A stretch of DNA of 64,000 nucleotides from Enterococcus termitis (GTDB lineage Bacteria; Bacillota; Bacilli; Lactobacillales; Enterococcaceae): positions 1 through 64,000 of the forward strand of contig NZ_MIJY01000005.1 in the NCBI RefSeq assembly GCF_001730305.1, read 5' to 3'. Of this stretch, positions 27,732 through 35,686 are shown piece by piece. Under the pieces are notes generated by a model, which did not search any database, was not told where the DNA came from, and saw only the letters and a list, made by a program, of their open reading frames with translations. Within the stretch, counting starts at the first letter, position 1. Each line of letters opens with the position of its first letter. The translations under genes and the position numbers were made by a program.

Positions 27732-28523
27732 TTAGTTAACTTTTGTCGGATCAATTTTATCTGTCTCTATGATTGGAACAGATTGCTTTTGAAGTTCCAA
27801 GAACCTTTCGTTATCATTTACTCCATACACTTGATAGTTTATTTGTGCTTGATTCAATTTATTTAGCATCTCTTTATCTGCTTGAGAATTGGATATAGAC
27901 AAAAGTGATTTTTCATATGATTTTACCTGCTTTATTTCATCATCTATATTATTTTTGCTGTCATAAAGCCAAGAAACAGTAGCATCTGGATAACACTTAA
28001 CTACGCTATCCCGAATTTTCTTATCGCTTAATACAAAAAAAGATCGGTTATAAACTTTATATTTTTTCAGGGTCTGCATAATGGAATACACAAACTTCTC
28101 ATCTGCCCAATTACCTTTTGAGCCATCTATATTCACTTCTAACTTTGTTTTTGCTATAGATTCCACAGCCTCTTCGAATGTCGGAATTTTCAGTACTTCA
28201 TTTTTATAATCTGGATATCCTGCTGTTTTGATTTCTAAATCTTTCAGCTCTTTTATTGTAAGTTTTTCTTCTTCACCTGATCCATTTGTGGTTCTATCTA
28301 GAGTATCATCATGCATTAAAAAATTAATTCCGTCTTTACTAGTCCTTACATCAATTTCTACACCTGAGTAACCTAAATCATTTGCTTTTTCAATTGCTTC
28401 AACCGTGTTTTCAGGAGCAACAATATGCGCTCCTCTATGAGCAATAATCTTTGTTTCTTTTGCTTTTTGGGCAATACATCCTGTTAAAATTAGCATTGTC
28501 ACTGTCAACATTACTTTTTTCAC
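27732..28523 (-). CDS. Glycerophosphodiester phosphodiesterase-family lipoprotein
   Basis: GDPD enzymes hydrolyse glycerophosphodiesters, possibly including teichoic acid, at the cell surface. The protein is a predicted lipoprotein (LILTGC lipobox). The catalytic pattern is complete: IIAHRGAHIVAPENT, GYSGVEIDVRTSKDG and MHDDTLDRTTNGSG, then LEVNIDG for the metal site. The C-terminal NYQVYGVND strand is also present. I set the start at GTG 28523 because GAGGTG lies 8 bases upstream. It stands alone, with its own flanking terminators. Confidence 0.9.
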   Translation of the reverse strand: MKKVMLTVTMLILTGCIAQKAKETKIIAHRGAHIVAPENTVEAIEKANDLGYSGVEIDVRTSKDGINFLMHDDTLDRTTNGSGEEEKLTIKELKDLEIKTAGYPDYKNEVLKIPTFEEAVESIAKTKLEVNIDGSKGNWADEKFVYSIMQTLKKYKVYNRSFFVLSDKKIRDSVVKCYPDATVSWLYDSKNNIDDEIKQVKSYEKSLLSISNSQADKEMLNKLNQAQINYQVYGVNDNERFLELQKQSVPIIETDKIDPTKVN

Positions 28524-28589
28524 TATTAAAATCACCTCAGTTAAATCTCAACAAATTTATTTTCAACAAAATCTTGTTTCTTTTAAAAT

Positions 28590-28630
28590 AAAAAGGTATT
28601 TGTCTAATAGATAAGAACAAATACCTTTTT
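28590..28630. terminator. Bidirectional terminator
   Basis: AAAAAGGTATTTGT pairs with ACAAATACCTTTTT, a perfect 14-bp stem with T tracts on both sides. It terminates the protease gene on the minus strand. Confidence 0.85.
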
Positions 28631-28716
28631 GACTTACAGCGTTTTATTATCCATGTCTAATCTGTCTCATATCAACAAGTCTTCACCGTTAGATTCTATA
28701 AAAAGTTGTAACAGCA

Positions 28717-30714
28717 TTAATCATTTACTAGATCAATATTTTCTGTACCACTAGAGAATGTCGTCTCTGGATCTAAGTTTTCCTCAACGCCATCGCTAAA
28801 GTCTTGCTCTGGAATGCTCTCACTTGTTGTAGTCTCTATTGTTTGACCTGCATTCATCAGACTTCTAACATTAGTTCCTGCTCCTGTATTCAGATAGCCT
28901 GACCAAACATTACTAGTATTGTATAGAGAATAATATTTGACTCCATTTCCTAAAGTATACACGTACTTAGCATTATATTTAGTTTTTAATTTGCCAGTTG
29001 TATTTCCTTTCTTGCTACTAAAATAAAAGTTTGACCAGATTGTATATCCTTCTTTAGCAATCGTAATTTCCTTATTGTATGCTTCCGCTTTTAACTCTTT
29101 TGCTGCATTAGCATTTAAATATCCTGCCCATGAACCATCAAAATTATATAGCGAATAATACTTCACGCCATTTCCTAATGTATAAGTGTATTTTGCTTTA
29201 TAAACTTTTCCAAGAGCTCCTTTGGTATTTCCTTTTTTATTTGAAAAGTAGAAATTCCCCCACGTGGTGAACCCTTCTTTAGTTACAGTTACATCTTTGT
29301 TAAATGATTCTGCTTTAACCTCCTTCGCAGCGCTAGAATTGAGGTATCCTGCCCACGAACCATCACTATTATATAATGAATAGTATTTAACACCATTCCC
29401 TAGTGTGTAAGTAAGTTTGGCATTATAAACTTTTCCTAACTTTCCAGTTGTATCTCCTTTTTTACCTGAAAAGAAAAAGTTTCCCCAGAAAGTTACGCCC
29501 TCTTTGGTTAACGTAACACTCTTATTCAATGCTTGCGATGCTACTTCTTTAGTTCCCGAAGCATTGATATATCCTTGCCAATTATCATTTTGATCATATA
29601 AAGAGTAATATGTTTCACCGTTAAAGTGACTATATGCATATTTAACCTTATAAACTCTTCCTAATTTATCAGATGTATCAGTCTGTTTATTCCAATTAAT
29701 AATACTCTTCCAAATCGTGTACCCAGAGCTTTTTATAGACACTAATTTATTTTCTTTCCTTGATGGTGGAGTAAACTTAGCTTCTGTAGCCACAAAATTG
29801 AACCAAGATTGATTAATTCTTGTTGCAAAATTATAACCTGTACTATTGTTTGGCTGATAATCAGCTTTCAACCCATACGCATTTACACCAAATATTTGAT
29901 AATTTTTATTGCTATATATTCCAGATCCACTAGATCCTCCCCAGTTATCTAGTTTATATCTAATAGAGTCATTGGTAAGACTTTCATAATTCTTAGTTTC
30001 TGTCGCCATTCTTGGTTGTCCTGTAGCAGTATACCAATCTCCGTGAAATCCTGTCAGCGTTATAGGGTTAGTAATTTTAGTTGTTAAACCAAATGAACCC
30101 GTTTTTTTTCCAATAGCATCTCTTAACTCGACAACACCGATATCATCTTTCGTTTGTCCATTATTTATCCAACCTGAAGGAACTGTCATTTTTTTCGCAG
30201 TTGTCTTTCCGAAATAAGTACCTACAGAATATGGCCCTACCGGATATGCTCCAGGGATAACGGTAACTGATTTTGCCCATTCACGTCTTTCTGTAGAATA
30301 CAAATTATGACCTGCAGTAAGAACATAATTATTGTTGATAATGTTTCCAGTCCCAACATATGTTCCGTTACTATACTCCATTACCAACTGACAAACTGCC
30401 GAATAGGGAAAAATACTTGTATTTGAAACATAGCTTCTGTCATCAGGTCCGAAAATCGTATATGGTTCAATTACATTTTTATCCAAATTTTTTATATCTT
30501 CTGGTAATTCAACAATAAGTTCTCCATTATTTGGTAAAGATTCTGTATTGGAATATATTTCTCCTTCAAGTGACTGGATAAACTCTTCGTCTATTTCCAA
30601 ATTTTCTATAGTATTGTCATTGTGACTAACTTCTTCCGCATTAACCAGTGAACTAGAATAAATGCCAAAATAAAATATTCCCAAACACACACTCATTTTC
30701 TTTAATATACTCAA
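28717..30714 (-). CDS. V8-like serine protease with C-terminal GW/SH3-like repeats
   Basis: A signal peptide (1-26) and a propeptide-like acidic region (to about 110) precede a glutamyl endopeptidase-type S1B domain. It contains His in YVLTAGHNLYS, Asp in TKDDIGVVEL and Ser in WGGSSGSGIYS. Four repeats of about 75 residues follow (each with GYTIW or WGNF and YSLYNxxxxWxGYLN), resembling GW or SH3-type wall-binding modules. The C-terminus is acidic and lacks LPXTG. It is related in layout to enterococcal SprE but larger. It starts 28 bases after the next surface-protein gene, so the two are probably co-transcribed. Confidence 0.88.
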   Translation of the reverse strand: MSILKKMSVCLGIFYFGIYSSSLVNAEEVSHNDNTIENLEIDEEFIQSLEGEIYSNTESLPNNGELIVELPEDIKNLDKNVIEPYTIFGPDDRSYVSNTSIFPYSAVCQLVMEYSNGTYVGTGNIINNNYVLTAGHNLYSTERREWAKSVTVIPGAYPVGPYSVGTYFGKTTAKKMTVPSGWINNGQTKDDIGVVELRDAIGKKTGSFGLTTKITNPITLTGFHGDWYTATGQPRMATETKNYESLTNDSIRYKLDNWGGSSGSGIYSNKNYQIFGVNAYGLKADYQPNNSTGYNFATRINQSWFNFVATEAKFTPPSRKENKLVSIKSSGYTIWKSIINWNKQTDTSDKLGRVYKVKYAYSHFNGETYYSLYDQNDNWQGYINASGTKEVASQALNKSVTLTKEGVTFWGNFFFSGKKGDTTGKLGKVYNAKLTYTLGNGVKYYSLYNSDGSWAGYLNSSAAKEVKAESFNKDVTVTKEGFTTWGNFYFSNKKGNTKGALGKVYKAKYTYTLGNGVKYYSLYNFDGSWAGYLNANAAKELKAEAYNKEITIAKEGYTIWSNFYFSSKKGNTTGKLKTKYNAKYVYTLGNGVKYYSLYNTSNVWSGYLNTGAGTNVRSLMNAGQTIETTTSESIPEQDFSDGVEENLDPETTFSSGTENIDLVND

Positions 30715-30741
30715 AATACTTTTCTCCTTTGTATTAATAAT

Positions 30742-32010
30742 CTATTTCACTCTCACTCTTCTTTTAATTCTTATCATTATAAATATAGTACTTATACCTA
30801 TCAATTTTAGAATATACGATTCAGTTTCACCTGTTTTTGGTAAAGTTTCAGTTCTATCCACGGGTTTAGAAGTTCCTATCGTTTGATTTTCGCCCGATTT
30901 ATTTGAATCAACAACGGACTTCTCTTTAATTTTAAATGGGATAACTTGCTGTATCTCTGGAACTATAATTTCTTTTCCAGGATACCTGGCATTAATCTTT
31001 GCAATCGTTTCTTCTGATAATGTAAATGTTGGTAAAATTTGTGTTTCACCAGCTTTTAGAGCTTTCCAAGACCCGTCACTTTTAAGCTCCACATAAGGAT
31101 TATCTTTTACTTCTTTAAAAGTTCCAGCTAACGGAATCCCTTCAAAATCACCAACACTAATCATTCCGACAGAATTAACTTCCGTCTCAATCGAGCCTGG
31201 CGAAAAGTGATAGGTCAATGTAACAGTCTCAACTTTAGCATCTGTAATTTTTACTGGAATCAATTGTTGCATAGCTGGTTTAACAATTGGTTTTCCAGGA
31301 TATTTGGCTTCTATTTTTGAAAGAGACTCATCAGAAATAATGAAATTAGGTAAAACCTGTGTCTCGCCAGCTTTCAATGCTTTCCATTTCCCATCACTTT
31401 GTATTTCTATAAATGGATTATCTTTTACTTCTTCGAAGGTACCTGTTAATGGAATATCCTCAAAATTTCCTATAGTAAATTCACCAGCTCCCCCTACAAC
31501 AGCTTGAATGGATCCTGGGGAAACATGATAGTCTAAATAAATTTCACCAGCATTATCATTCACTTTTACTTCCAAAACTTTTAGTGCCTTAGCTGGATAG
31601 ATAATTTCACAATCCGGATACTTAGTTTTGATTGCTTCTAATGTACTTTCACTTAATGCCACACCTATAGTAATTTTTGTATTTCCAGGTTTTATCGCCT
31701 TCCAAACACCATTTTCTGTTAGTTCTATATATGGATTATCCTTTATCTCCGTATATACACCTTCTAATTTGATGTCTTCAAAATTTCCTAAATCTAAATT
31801 TCCATTCTTACCTACAGATGCATTGATTGAATCTTGCTTTGGTTCAAGATTAATTCCAATTTGTTGCTGCTCAATCGGTTTGTCTCCTTTTAAAAATTCT
31901 GTTGACTCTGTTGTCATTGTTGCATGACTACTGTCAAAATTTAGAACTTCATCACTTGAAAAAGTACTTACTAACAAAACACTAAATAATGTCATTAAAA
32001 GATTATTCAT
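30742..32010 (-). CDS. LPXTG-anchored protein with three repeats of about 85 residues
   Basis: A signal peptide (about 1-20) is followed by three similar modules, each with F(E/S)PGS or VSPGSI, GNFEDIPLTGTF, EVKDNPxxEL and GxWKALKAGETQ. LPKTGE then precedes a hydrophobic helix and the tail RIKRRVRVK. The modules resemble Ig-like folds but I cannot name a family. The gene is upstream of, and close to, the secreted protease gene. Confidence 0.83.
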   Translation of the reverse strand: MNNLLMTLFSVLLVSTFSSDEVLNFDSSHATMTTESTEFLKGDKPIEQQQIGINLEPKQDSINASVGKNGNLDLGNFEDIKLEGVYTEIKDNPYIELTENGVWKAIKPGNTKITIGVALSESTLEAIKTKYPDCEIIYPAKALKVLEVKVNDNAGEIYLDYHVSPGSIQAVVGGAGEFTIGNFEDIPLTGTFEEVKDNPFIEIQSDGKWKALKAGETQVLPNFIISDESLSKIEAKYPGKPIVKPAMQQLIPVKITDAKVETVTLTYHFSPGSIETEVNSVGMISVGDFEGIPLAGTFKEVKDNPYVELKSDGSWKALKAGETQILPTFTLSEETIAKINARYPGKEIIVPEIQQVIPFKIKEKSVVDSNKSGENQTIGTSKPVDRTETLPKTGETESYILKLIGISTIFIMIRIKRRVRVK

Positions 32011-32158
32011 TCACTATTCTCCTCCTTTATGTTTATTGTAACCGATTAATAAATATAAATATAGCACTTTTTGTATATCCACAAATAGATAACCAGCTAT
32101 TATCCAGAGCCATTTTTTTAAGCATTGACTTATGAACAAAAAAAATCTATCCTTATCT

Positions 32159-32210
32159 AAGTATAAAAAGAAGCTGATCTAAAGGAGGATCAGCTTCTTC
32201 TTATACTTTT
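32159..32210. terminator. Strong bidirectional terminator
   Basis: GAAGCTGATC pairs with GATCAGCTTC, and the stem extends outward through AAGTATAA and TTATACTT. It separates the LPKTG gene from the DUF4393 remnant. Confidence 0.85.
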
Positions 32211-32403
32211 AAAGTCCGGCATCAGCCTTGTTTTTATTATATCTTAGTAGACCCCTGAACAGAAAATCAAAAACCATAACACAAGAAAATCAGACGTCAT
32301 CAACGCTTAAAAGAACAGCTCACTTGAAAGAATACAACAAAGAATAATTTTGTGATAGCTATTGAAATAAAAAGATTGCTCAGTATTACGAACAAGCAGT
32401 TAA

Positions 32404-33088
32404 TTAGATGACACATCCTTTAAAAGCAGAGCCAAACGGAGTCACATCCAATCTTGAAGTGCGTATTTTATTTGTAGTATTTGAAAAGCTACACTTATTC
32501 ATGAAATCACTAACTCTACTATCTTTTAAGAATATATCTTGACAATCCATATTTTGCTTGGGGTCTATTGAAATAATTCCAAGTCTTATAAGGTTTGAGG
32601 TAGCCTGAGAAAGAGCATTGAGTGTATGCTCCGGATCTGGGAAAATGTAAAAATCTTCCAGTAGTGTGAAATAAGCCCCTTTAGGAATATACTCCCCCGC
32701 TGCATTCATCACTTGAATTATATTTCCAGCAGTATGTGTACCTACGTTTCTAAAGCTCTTAACAATTTTTGCATCCAGTACAGACATTTGTTTTATAGTT
32801 TCAACAAATGCAGGGTGAACAGTATTATCAAAATCAGAATTCATACTAGAGACGATAAGCTTTGCGAACATATTTCGAAGTTCTTCTTCCTCAATATTTA
32901 GAAGCTTCAAGGGCGGGGCCTACTACTGATATTTTTGGATCGTGAATTTTCTTAGGGTCAGTTTTGATTAATTCTTGAGCAATTTGCTCTTTGAAAGCTT
33001 GTATCTCTATTTCAGTTTGAGTTCTACGCTTTTCAGCGTAACGATGTAGTTTTTCAAAACCAACAAGCAACGAATAAACATGTTGTCT
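32404..33088 (-). pseudogene. DUF4393 (Abi-alpha-like) protein, frameshifted
   Basis: Two frames together encode a DUF4393-type protein. Upstream: FEKLHRYAEKRRTQTEIEIQ...VVGPALEASKY then stop. Downstream, overlapping: NIEEEELRNMFAKLIVSSMN...YIPKGAYFTLL. In the family these join as ...PALEASKY-IEEEELRNMFA..., so a small indel near 32905 breaks the gene. There is no start codon at the 5' end. Abi-alpha proteins are linked to phage abortive infection; this copy is probably dead. Confidence 0.75.
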
Positions 33089-33210
33089 CTACAATAATTT
33101 TATAACTTTCTACAGAATAAGGTGATAATTACGAAACAAGTGAAGATCATTATAAAAAATACATGTTCATTCACGGAAGAGCCTTGTTTAATAAATACTT
33201 TTCCAACCGT

Positions 33211-33235
33211 GAGCAACAAACGCTGCTCTTTTTTT
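33211..33235 (+). terminator. Plus-strand terminator of a possible small RNA
   Basis: GAGCA...TGCTC is followed by seven T. A TATAAA-type box lies near 33150, so a short plus-strand RNA converging on the small ORF at 33274 is possible. Confidence 0.45.
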
Positions 33236-33273
33236 ATTCCTAAAACAGTCATTTATGATACCTATTAAATAGA

Positions 33274-33369
33274 TCAAAAAACTCTTAAAGGGATAAATAA
33301 CCGAACAATTGACACTAGACTCATCAAAATGATTGCGCTTTCTAAATTAATAAAGTAAAATACCTTCAT
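33274..33369 (-). CDS. Possible small hydrophobic toxin-like peptide
   Basis: The 31-residue frame MKVFYFINLESAIILMSLVS followed by IVRLFIPLRVF is hydrophobic and resembles type I toxins in size and composition. AAAAGAG precedes the ATG. A strong hairpin lies in the 5' leader (33397-33424) and a plus-strand terminator lies beyond the 3' end. No family match is recognised, so this is a weak call based on layout. Confidence 0.35.
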   Translation of the reverse strand: MKVFYFINLESAIILMSLVSIVRLFIPLRVF

Positions 33370-33396
33370 AATCTCTTTTCTAAAACTTTTACCACT

Positions 33397-33430
33397 GTTC
33401 TCGCTCACCCCAAAAAGCGAGAACTTTTTT
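33397..33430 (+). terminator. Hairpin GTTCTCGCT/AGCGAGAAC with T run
   Basis: A perfect 9-bp stem is followed by six T on the plus strand. It may end a short plus-strand RNA starting from TTGACA near 33308, or form the leader hairpin of the small ORF on the minus strand. Confidence 0.65.
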
Positions 33431-33504
33431 GTTTATTACTCTAACATACTTTATTCTTCGATTTTCTATAAAGTGTAAATTGTATATTCTTAAAGAATTC
33501 TCTC

Positions 33505-33678
33505 TTACAATAGAAAAAACGATACGATTTTTTCAGTTGGAAATAGAATCAGATTATCTTCTATTTTTTCTGCACGACCAATATCATGGCTCTGATCACT
33601 TAACTCTATTTTCAAATTATGAACTATGCCATATCTTAGATCATTAGATAGTGTTGTAAGTACATCTGTTGCCCTCAA
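33505..33678 (-). CDS. Hypothetical small protein
   Basis: The 57-codon frame starts at TTG 33678, chosen because AAAGGAG lies 7 bases upstream. The translation (MRATDVLTTLSNDLRYGIVH...) is soluble and helical. Family unknown. Confidence 0.4.
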   Translation of the reverse strand: MRATDVLTTLSNDLRYGIVHNLKIELSDQSHDIGRAEKIEDNLILFPTEKIVSFFLL

Positions 33679-33724
33679 ATCATTTCTCCTTTCACTATTC
33701 AAACAAATCTCTTCCCGATAATTA

Positions 33725-33753
33725 TTGGTGATTCGCGTGATTTACGTTATAAT
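33725..33753 (+). promoter_or_regulatory. Promoter of the Fst toxin mRNA (RNA I)
   Basis: TTGGTG at 33725-33730 and TATAAT at 33748-33753 are 17 bases apart. A small hairpin (CAGTC-TTGC-GACTG) sits directly before the AAAGGAGG ribosome-binding site, as in known par loci. Confidence 0.75.
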
Positions 33754-33801
33754 AAAGTTTCGCCTATCCTACAGTCTTGCGACTGAAAGGAGGTGTATTT
33801 C

Positions 33802-33888
33802 ATGTTCTTAGCTTTTTTCTGTCCCCTTCTTGTTGGGCTGTTAGTAGCTCTTTTTGAGTATTGGCTAAATACTAAAGACAAGAAGTAA
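33802..33888 (+). CDS. fst: Fst-family type I toxin
   Basis: The 28-residue peptide MFLAFFCPLLVGLLVALFEY followed by WLNTKDKK matches the Fst family of enterococcal plasmid par loci: a Pro-Leu-x-Val-Gly core, a membrane helix ending in Phe-x-x-Trp-Leu, then a charged tail. Overproduction damages membranes of plasmid-free cells. AAAGGAGG precedes the ATG. The direct repeat covering the start codon is repeated at 33953, which lets the convergent RNA II pair with the mRNA. Confidence 0.92.
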   Translation: MFLAFFCPLLVGLLVALFEYWLNTKDKK

Positions 33889-33914
33889 AGCGTAATTAGG
33901 CGACATTAGTCCAC

Positions 33915-33976
33915 GAAAAACCCCTAGAGTATCCTACTACTCTAGGGGTTCAGTGTATTTCATGTTCTTTTTCTGC
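33915..33976 (-). ncRNA. RNA II-like antisense antitoxin of the Fst/par locus
   Basis: This is a short minus-strand transcript from the promoter at 33983-34011 to the terminator at 33919-33950, about 60 nt. It contains the complement of direct repeat a (33953-33969, also at 33793-33809) and, in its terminator loop, direct repeat b (TATCCTAC, at 33930 and 33764). This matches the pAD1 par organisation, in which RNA II pairs at both repeats and blocks Fst translation. Confidence 0.85.
33919..33950. terminator. Bidirectional par terminator
   Basis: AACCCCTAGAG and CTCTAGGGGTT form an 11-bp stem. The loop carries direct repeat b. TTTTT follows on the minus strand. Confidence 0.9.
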
Positions 33977-33982
33977 ACCACA

Positions 33983-34011
33983 AGTATAGCATTTTTTTTG
34001 TTTGAAGACAA
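33983..34011 (-). promoter_or_regulatory. Promoter of the antisense RNA (RNA II)
   Basis: On the minus strand TTGTCT (34006-34011) and TATACT (33983-33988) are separated by 17 bases. It overlaps the point where the resolvase gene ends. Confidence 0.8.
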
Positions 34012-34016
34012 CATTT

Positions 34017-34394
34017 CTACTTTTGTGTACGTTCTACAATCATATCTCGTTCAAATTCTGCAAATGCCGAAAAAATTGTAAATGTTAGTCTTCCAGTTGG
34101 TGTATTCTCGATTATACCCATATTCAAAATATGAACTTTAATTCCTCTTTTGAAAAGATTTTGAACAGTCTCTAATCCTTGAACAGTTGATTGAGCGAAT
34201 CGATCTAATTTTGTCACGACTAAAGTGTCACCTTCAGATAATTCTTTAAGCAGCACTTGAAATTCTTTTCGATCGATTTTTGTTCCTGTGAATTTTTCAG
34301 TGTAGATTTTTTCGCAACCGGCTTTTTTTAAAGCAACAATTTGAGATTCTAAATCTTGTCCCCAGGTACTCACTCTTGCATAACCAAAAATCAC
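34017..34394 (-). pseudogene. Serine recombinase (resolvase/invertase), C-terminally truncated
   Basis: The catalytic domain is complete: the active-site serine is in YARVSTWGQD, with LVVTKLDRFAQS and ...GRLTFTIFSAFAEFERDMI following. The protein stops right after VERTQK, exactly where family members continue into the helix-turn-helix DNA-binding domain. The real start is probably GTG at 34394. The stop lies against the par antisense promoter, so the gene was probably cut when the par locus joined it. It probably cannot bind res sites alone. Confidence 0.85.
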
Positions 34395-34546
34395 ATTTTT
34401 TGCCCCATTTCTTACCTTATTTATGATAGCAAGATATGACAGTCTTACAAGCCTTGTTTTACCACACTGCACAAACACTATCAATACTTTTTAAGTTTTG
34501 ATAGTTAAATAAAAATAAAAACGAGTACCCTACGTTACTCGTTCTT

Positions 34547-35140
34547 TTAACATTTATTGTAAATTTCAGTTATTGAACTACTACTCAGCTCAGTTTTACT
34601 TATTTTAATTACTTCATGAGATTCAGTTAAAGATTTCGATTGACTTTTTTGTGGCTGATTTATTAACGATAATAAAGACTGCGGAACATATCTTTTATTA
34701 TTCTCTTTACATGTTAACGCAACAATCATTTTGCCTGAACGAATTGCTTTTTCATAATGCATATTGTAAAACATTCCCCCGTCGCATACTCTAACACCTG
34801 GAGAAATTAGCATTTCTAATAGAGGAATTACTTGTAACTTTTGACCCGTAGTCCCATCATTTTTAGTAGTAATCCCACGCAGTGAAACTTTATTACTCTT
34901 TAGAGCTTTGTAAAATTGAGTAGCACTAAAAGAAAATTTAATTTTTCCATCTTTATCTATTTGATTATATTTAACTCCACATAAATGCATAAAATTCCCA
35001 GCTTCAAATTTAACTTTCATTTCTAATATTTTCTTAGTTTTCCTATGTCGGTATGTATAAGTGAACTCATGATTATTGAAGTTGGTGTCATAAATTATGA
35101 AAGCCTCTTTAATTATGTCAAAATCTTTTTTTTCAATCAT
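34547..35140 (-). CDS. PBECR4-like nuclease, candidate toxin of RNA module A
   Basis: The 197-residue protein has a beta-rich N-terminal half with YTYRHRKTKKILEMKVKF followed by NFMHLCGVKY, then FSATQFYKALKSNKVSLRGI and MIVALTCKENNKRYVPQSLL. The (N/I)F-x-HL-x-G pattern and spacing fit the PBECR4 group of BECR-fold nucleases (barnase/EndoU/colicin E5/D/RelE-like). AGGAGAAGG precedes the ATG. An intrinsic terminator lies only 18 bases upstream, and a structured RNA with its own promoter precedes that. It shares motifs with the neighbouring module B protein. Inference: an RNase toxin held by the RNA. The family call is moderate; the role is untested. Confidence 0.65.
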   Translation of the reverse strand: MIEKKDFDIIKEAFIIYDTNFNNHEFTYTYRHRKTKKILEMKVKFEAGNFMHLCGVKYNQIDKDGKIKFSFSATQFYKALKSNKVSLRGITTKNDGTTGQKLQVIPLLEMLISPGVRVCDGGMFYNMHYEKAIRSGKMIVALTCKENNKRYVPQSLLSLINQPQKSQSKSLTESHEVIKISKTELSSSSITEIYNKC

Positions 35141-35157
35141 TACCTTCTCCTATAAAT

Positions 35158-35186
35158 AAAGAAGGCAAGCTGAGCTTGCCTTCTTT
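35158..35186 (-). terminator. Terminator between RNA A and its nuclease gene
   Basis: AAAGAAGGCAAGC pairs perfectly with GCTTGCCTTCTTT (13 bp, 3-base loop) followed by ATTTAT. The nuclease gene can be expressed only by read-through or from a promoter inside the RNA. Confidence 0.9.
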
Positions 35187-35351
35187 AAAAGTCTAACATA
35201 ATTCAGGTTTTTCTGTTGCTCACCAACTATTGGCCCTATGTCCAATATTATATCGAGTTTTTCTGTTGCCCGCCAACTATCGGCCATTACTTCCGATTTC
35301 AGTATTGAGTTATTATGATGCCTGACCACCAAGAAACATACATTTGTTTCT
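35187..35351 (-). ncRNA. Structured RNA with two 50-nt repeats (module A)
   Basis: Between promoter and terminator lie two tandem units with cores at 35257-35285 and 35207-35235, exactly 50 nt apart. Each contains a stem (ATCGG/CCGAT in one unit, ATTGG/CCAAT in the other) and a hairpin GTTG-5nt-CAAC, then CAGAAAAAC. The C-G to U-A change in the first stem is compensatory. Apparent open frames across this region are not coding, because the conserved feature is base pairing. Candidate RNA antitoxin. Confidence 0.7.
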
Positions 35352-35357
35352 AATAAA

Positions 35358-35386
35358 AGTTTATCATAGAATATAGATAAACTCAA
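35358..35386 (-). promoter_or_regulatory. Promoter of RNA A
   Basis: On the minus strand TTGAGT (35381-35386) and TAAACT (35358-35363) are 17 bases apart, with TG one base before the -10. Confidence 0.65.
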
Positions 35387-35627
35387 TAGATTTTCACTTA
35401 ATTTCAAGAAGTTTCGATCTTAATATCATATCAACTCTGATTGTAATCAACACCCATAACCCTGACTTGGTGAATCTAATCCTAATCACTTACACAGTTA
35501 ACTAAAGTAACCGAATTGACTTTCTTTGTAATAGATCACTTTTAACCTCTGTATGTTTTAGTACATATCTATGCCTAAAACGAATGTTTTTGGGATTCGC
35601 ATATTTTTACAGACCACCTAAACAAGA
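35387..35627. other. Spacer between modules A and B
   Basis: I see no gene on either strand. One small dyad occurs at about 35580-35600 (CGAAT/ATTCG). Confidence 0.45.
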
Positions 35628-35630
35628 AAA

Positions 35631-35666
35631 GCAACACTACAGAATAATTATTCCCATAGTATTGCC
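35631..35666 (-). terminator. Terminator after the module B nuclease gene
   Basis: GCAATACTA pairs with TAGTGTTGC (G-U allowed), with a further inner dyad, followed by TTTTC. Confidence 0.6.
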
Positions 35667-35686
35667 TTATATACCTAATTAAAGTA

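Noticed and set aside
33429-33647. 72-codon plus-strand hydrophobic frame
   Set aside because: No RBS, and it overlaps in antisense a minus-strand frame with AAAGGAG at the right distance.
35187-35351. RNA A as a tandem riboswitch (preQ1-like CAGAAAAAC tail)
   Set aside because: The downstream gene is not a metabolic gene and I cannot match a known aptamer. The 50-nt period with a terminator before a nuclease fits a type III-like RNA better, though a riboswitch is not formally excluded.
35150-35407. An 85-codon minus-strand frame across RNA A
   Set aside because: It runs through the promoter, the two structured repeats and the terminator stem, has no RBS, and the repeats conserve base pairing rather than codons.
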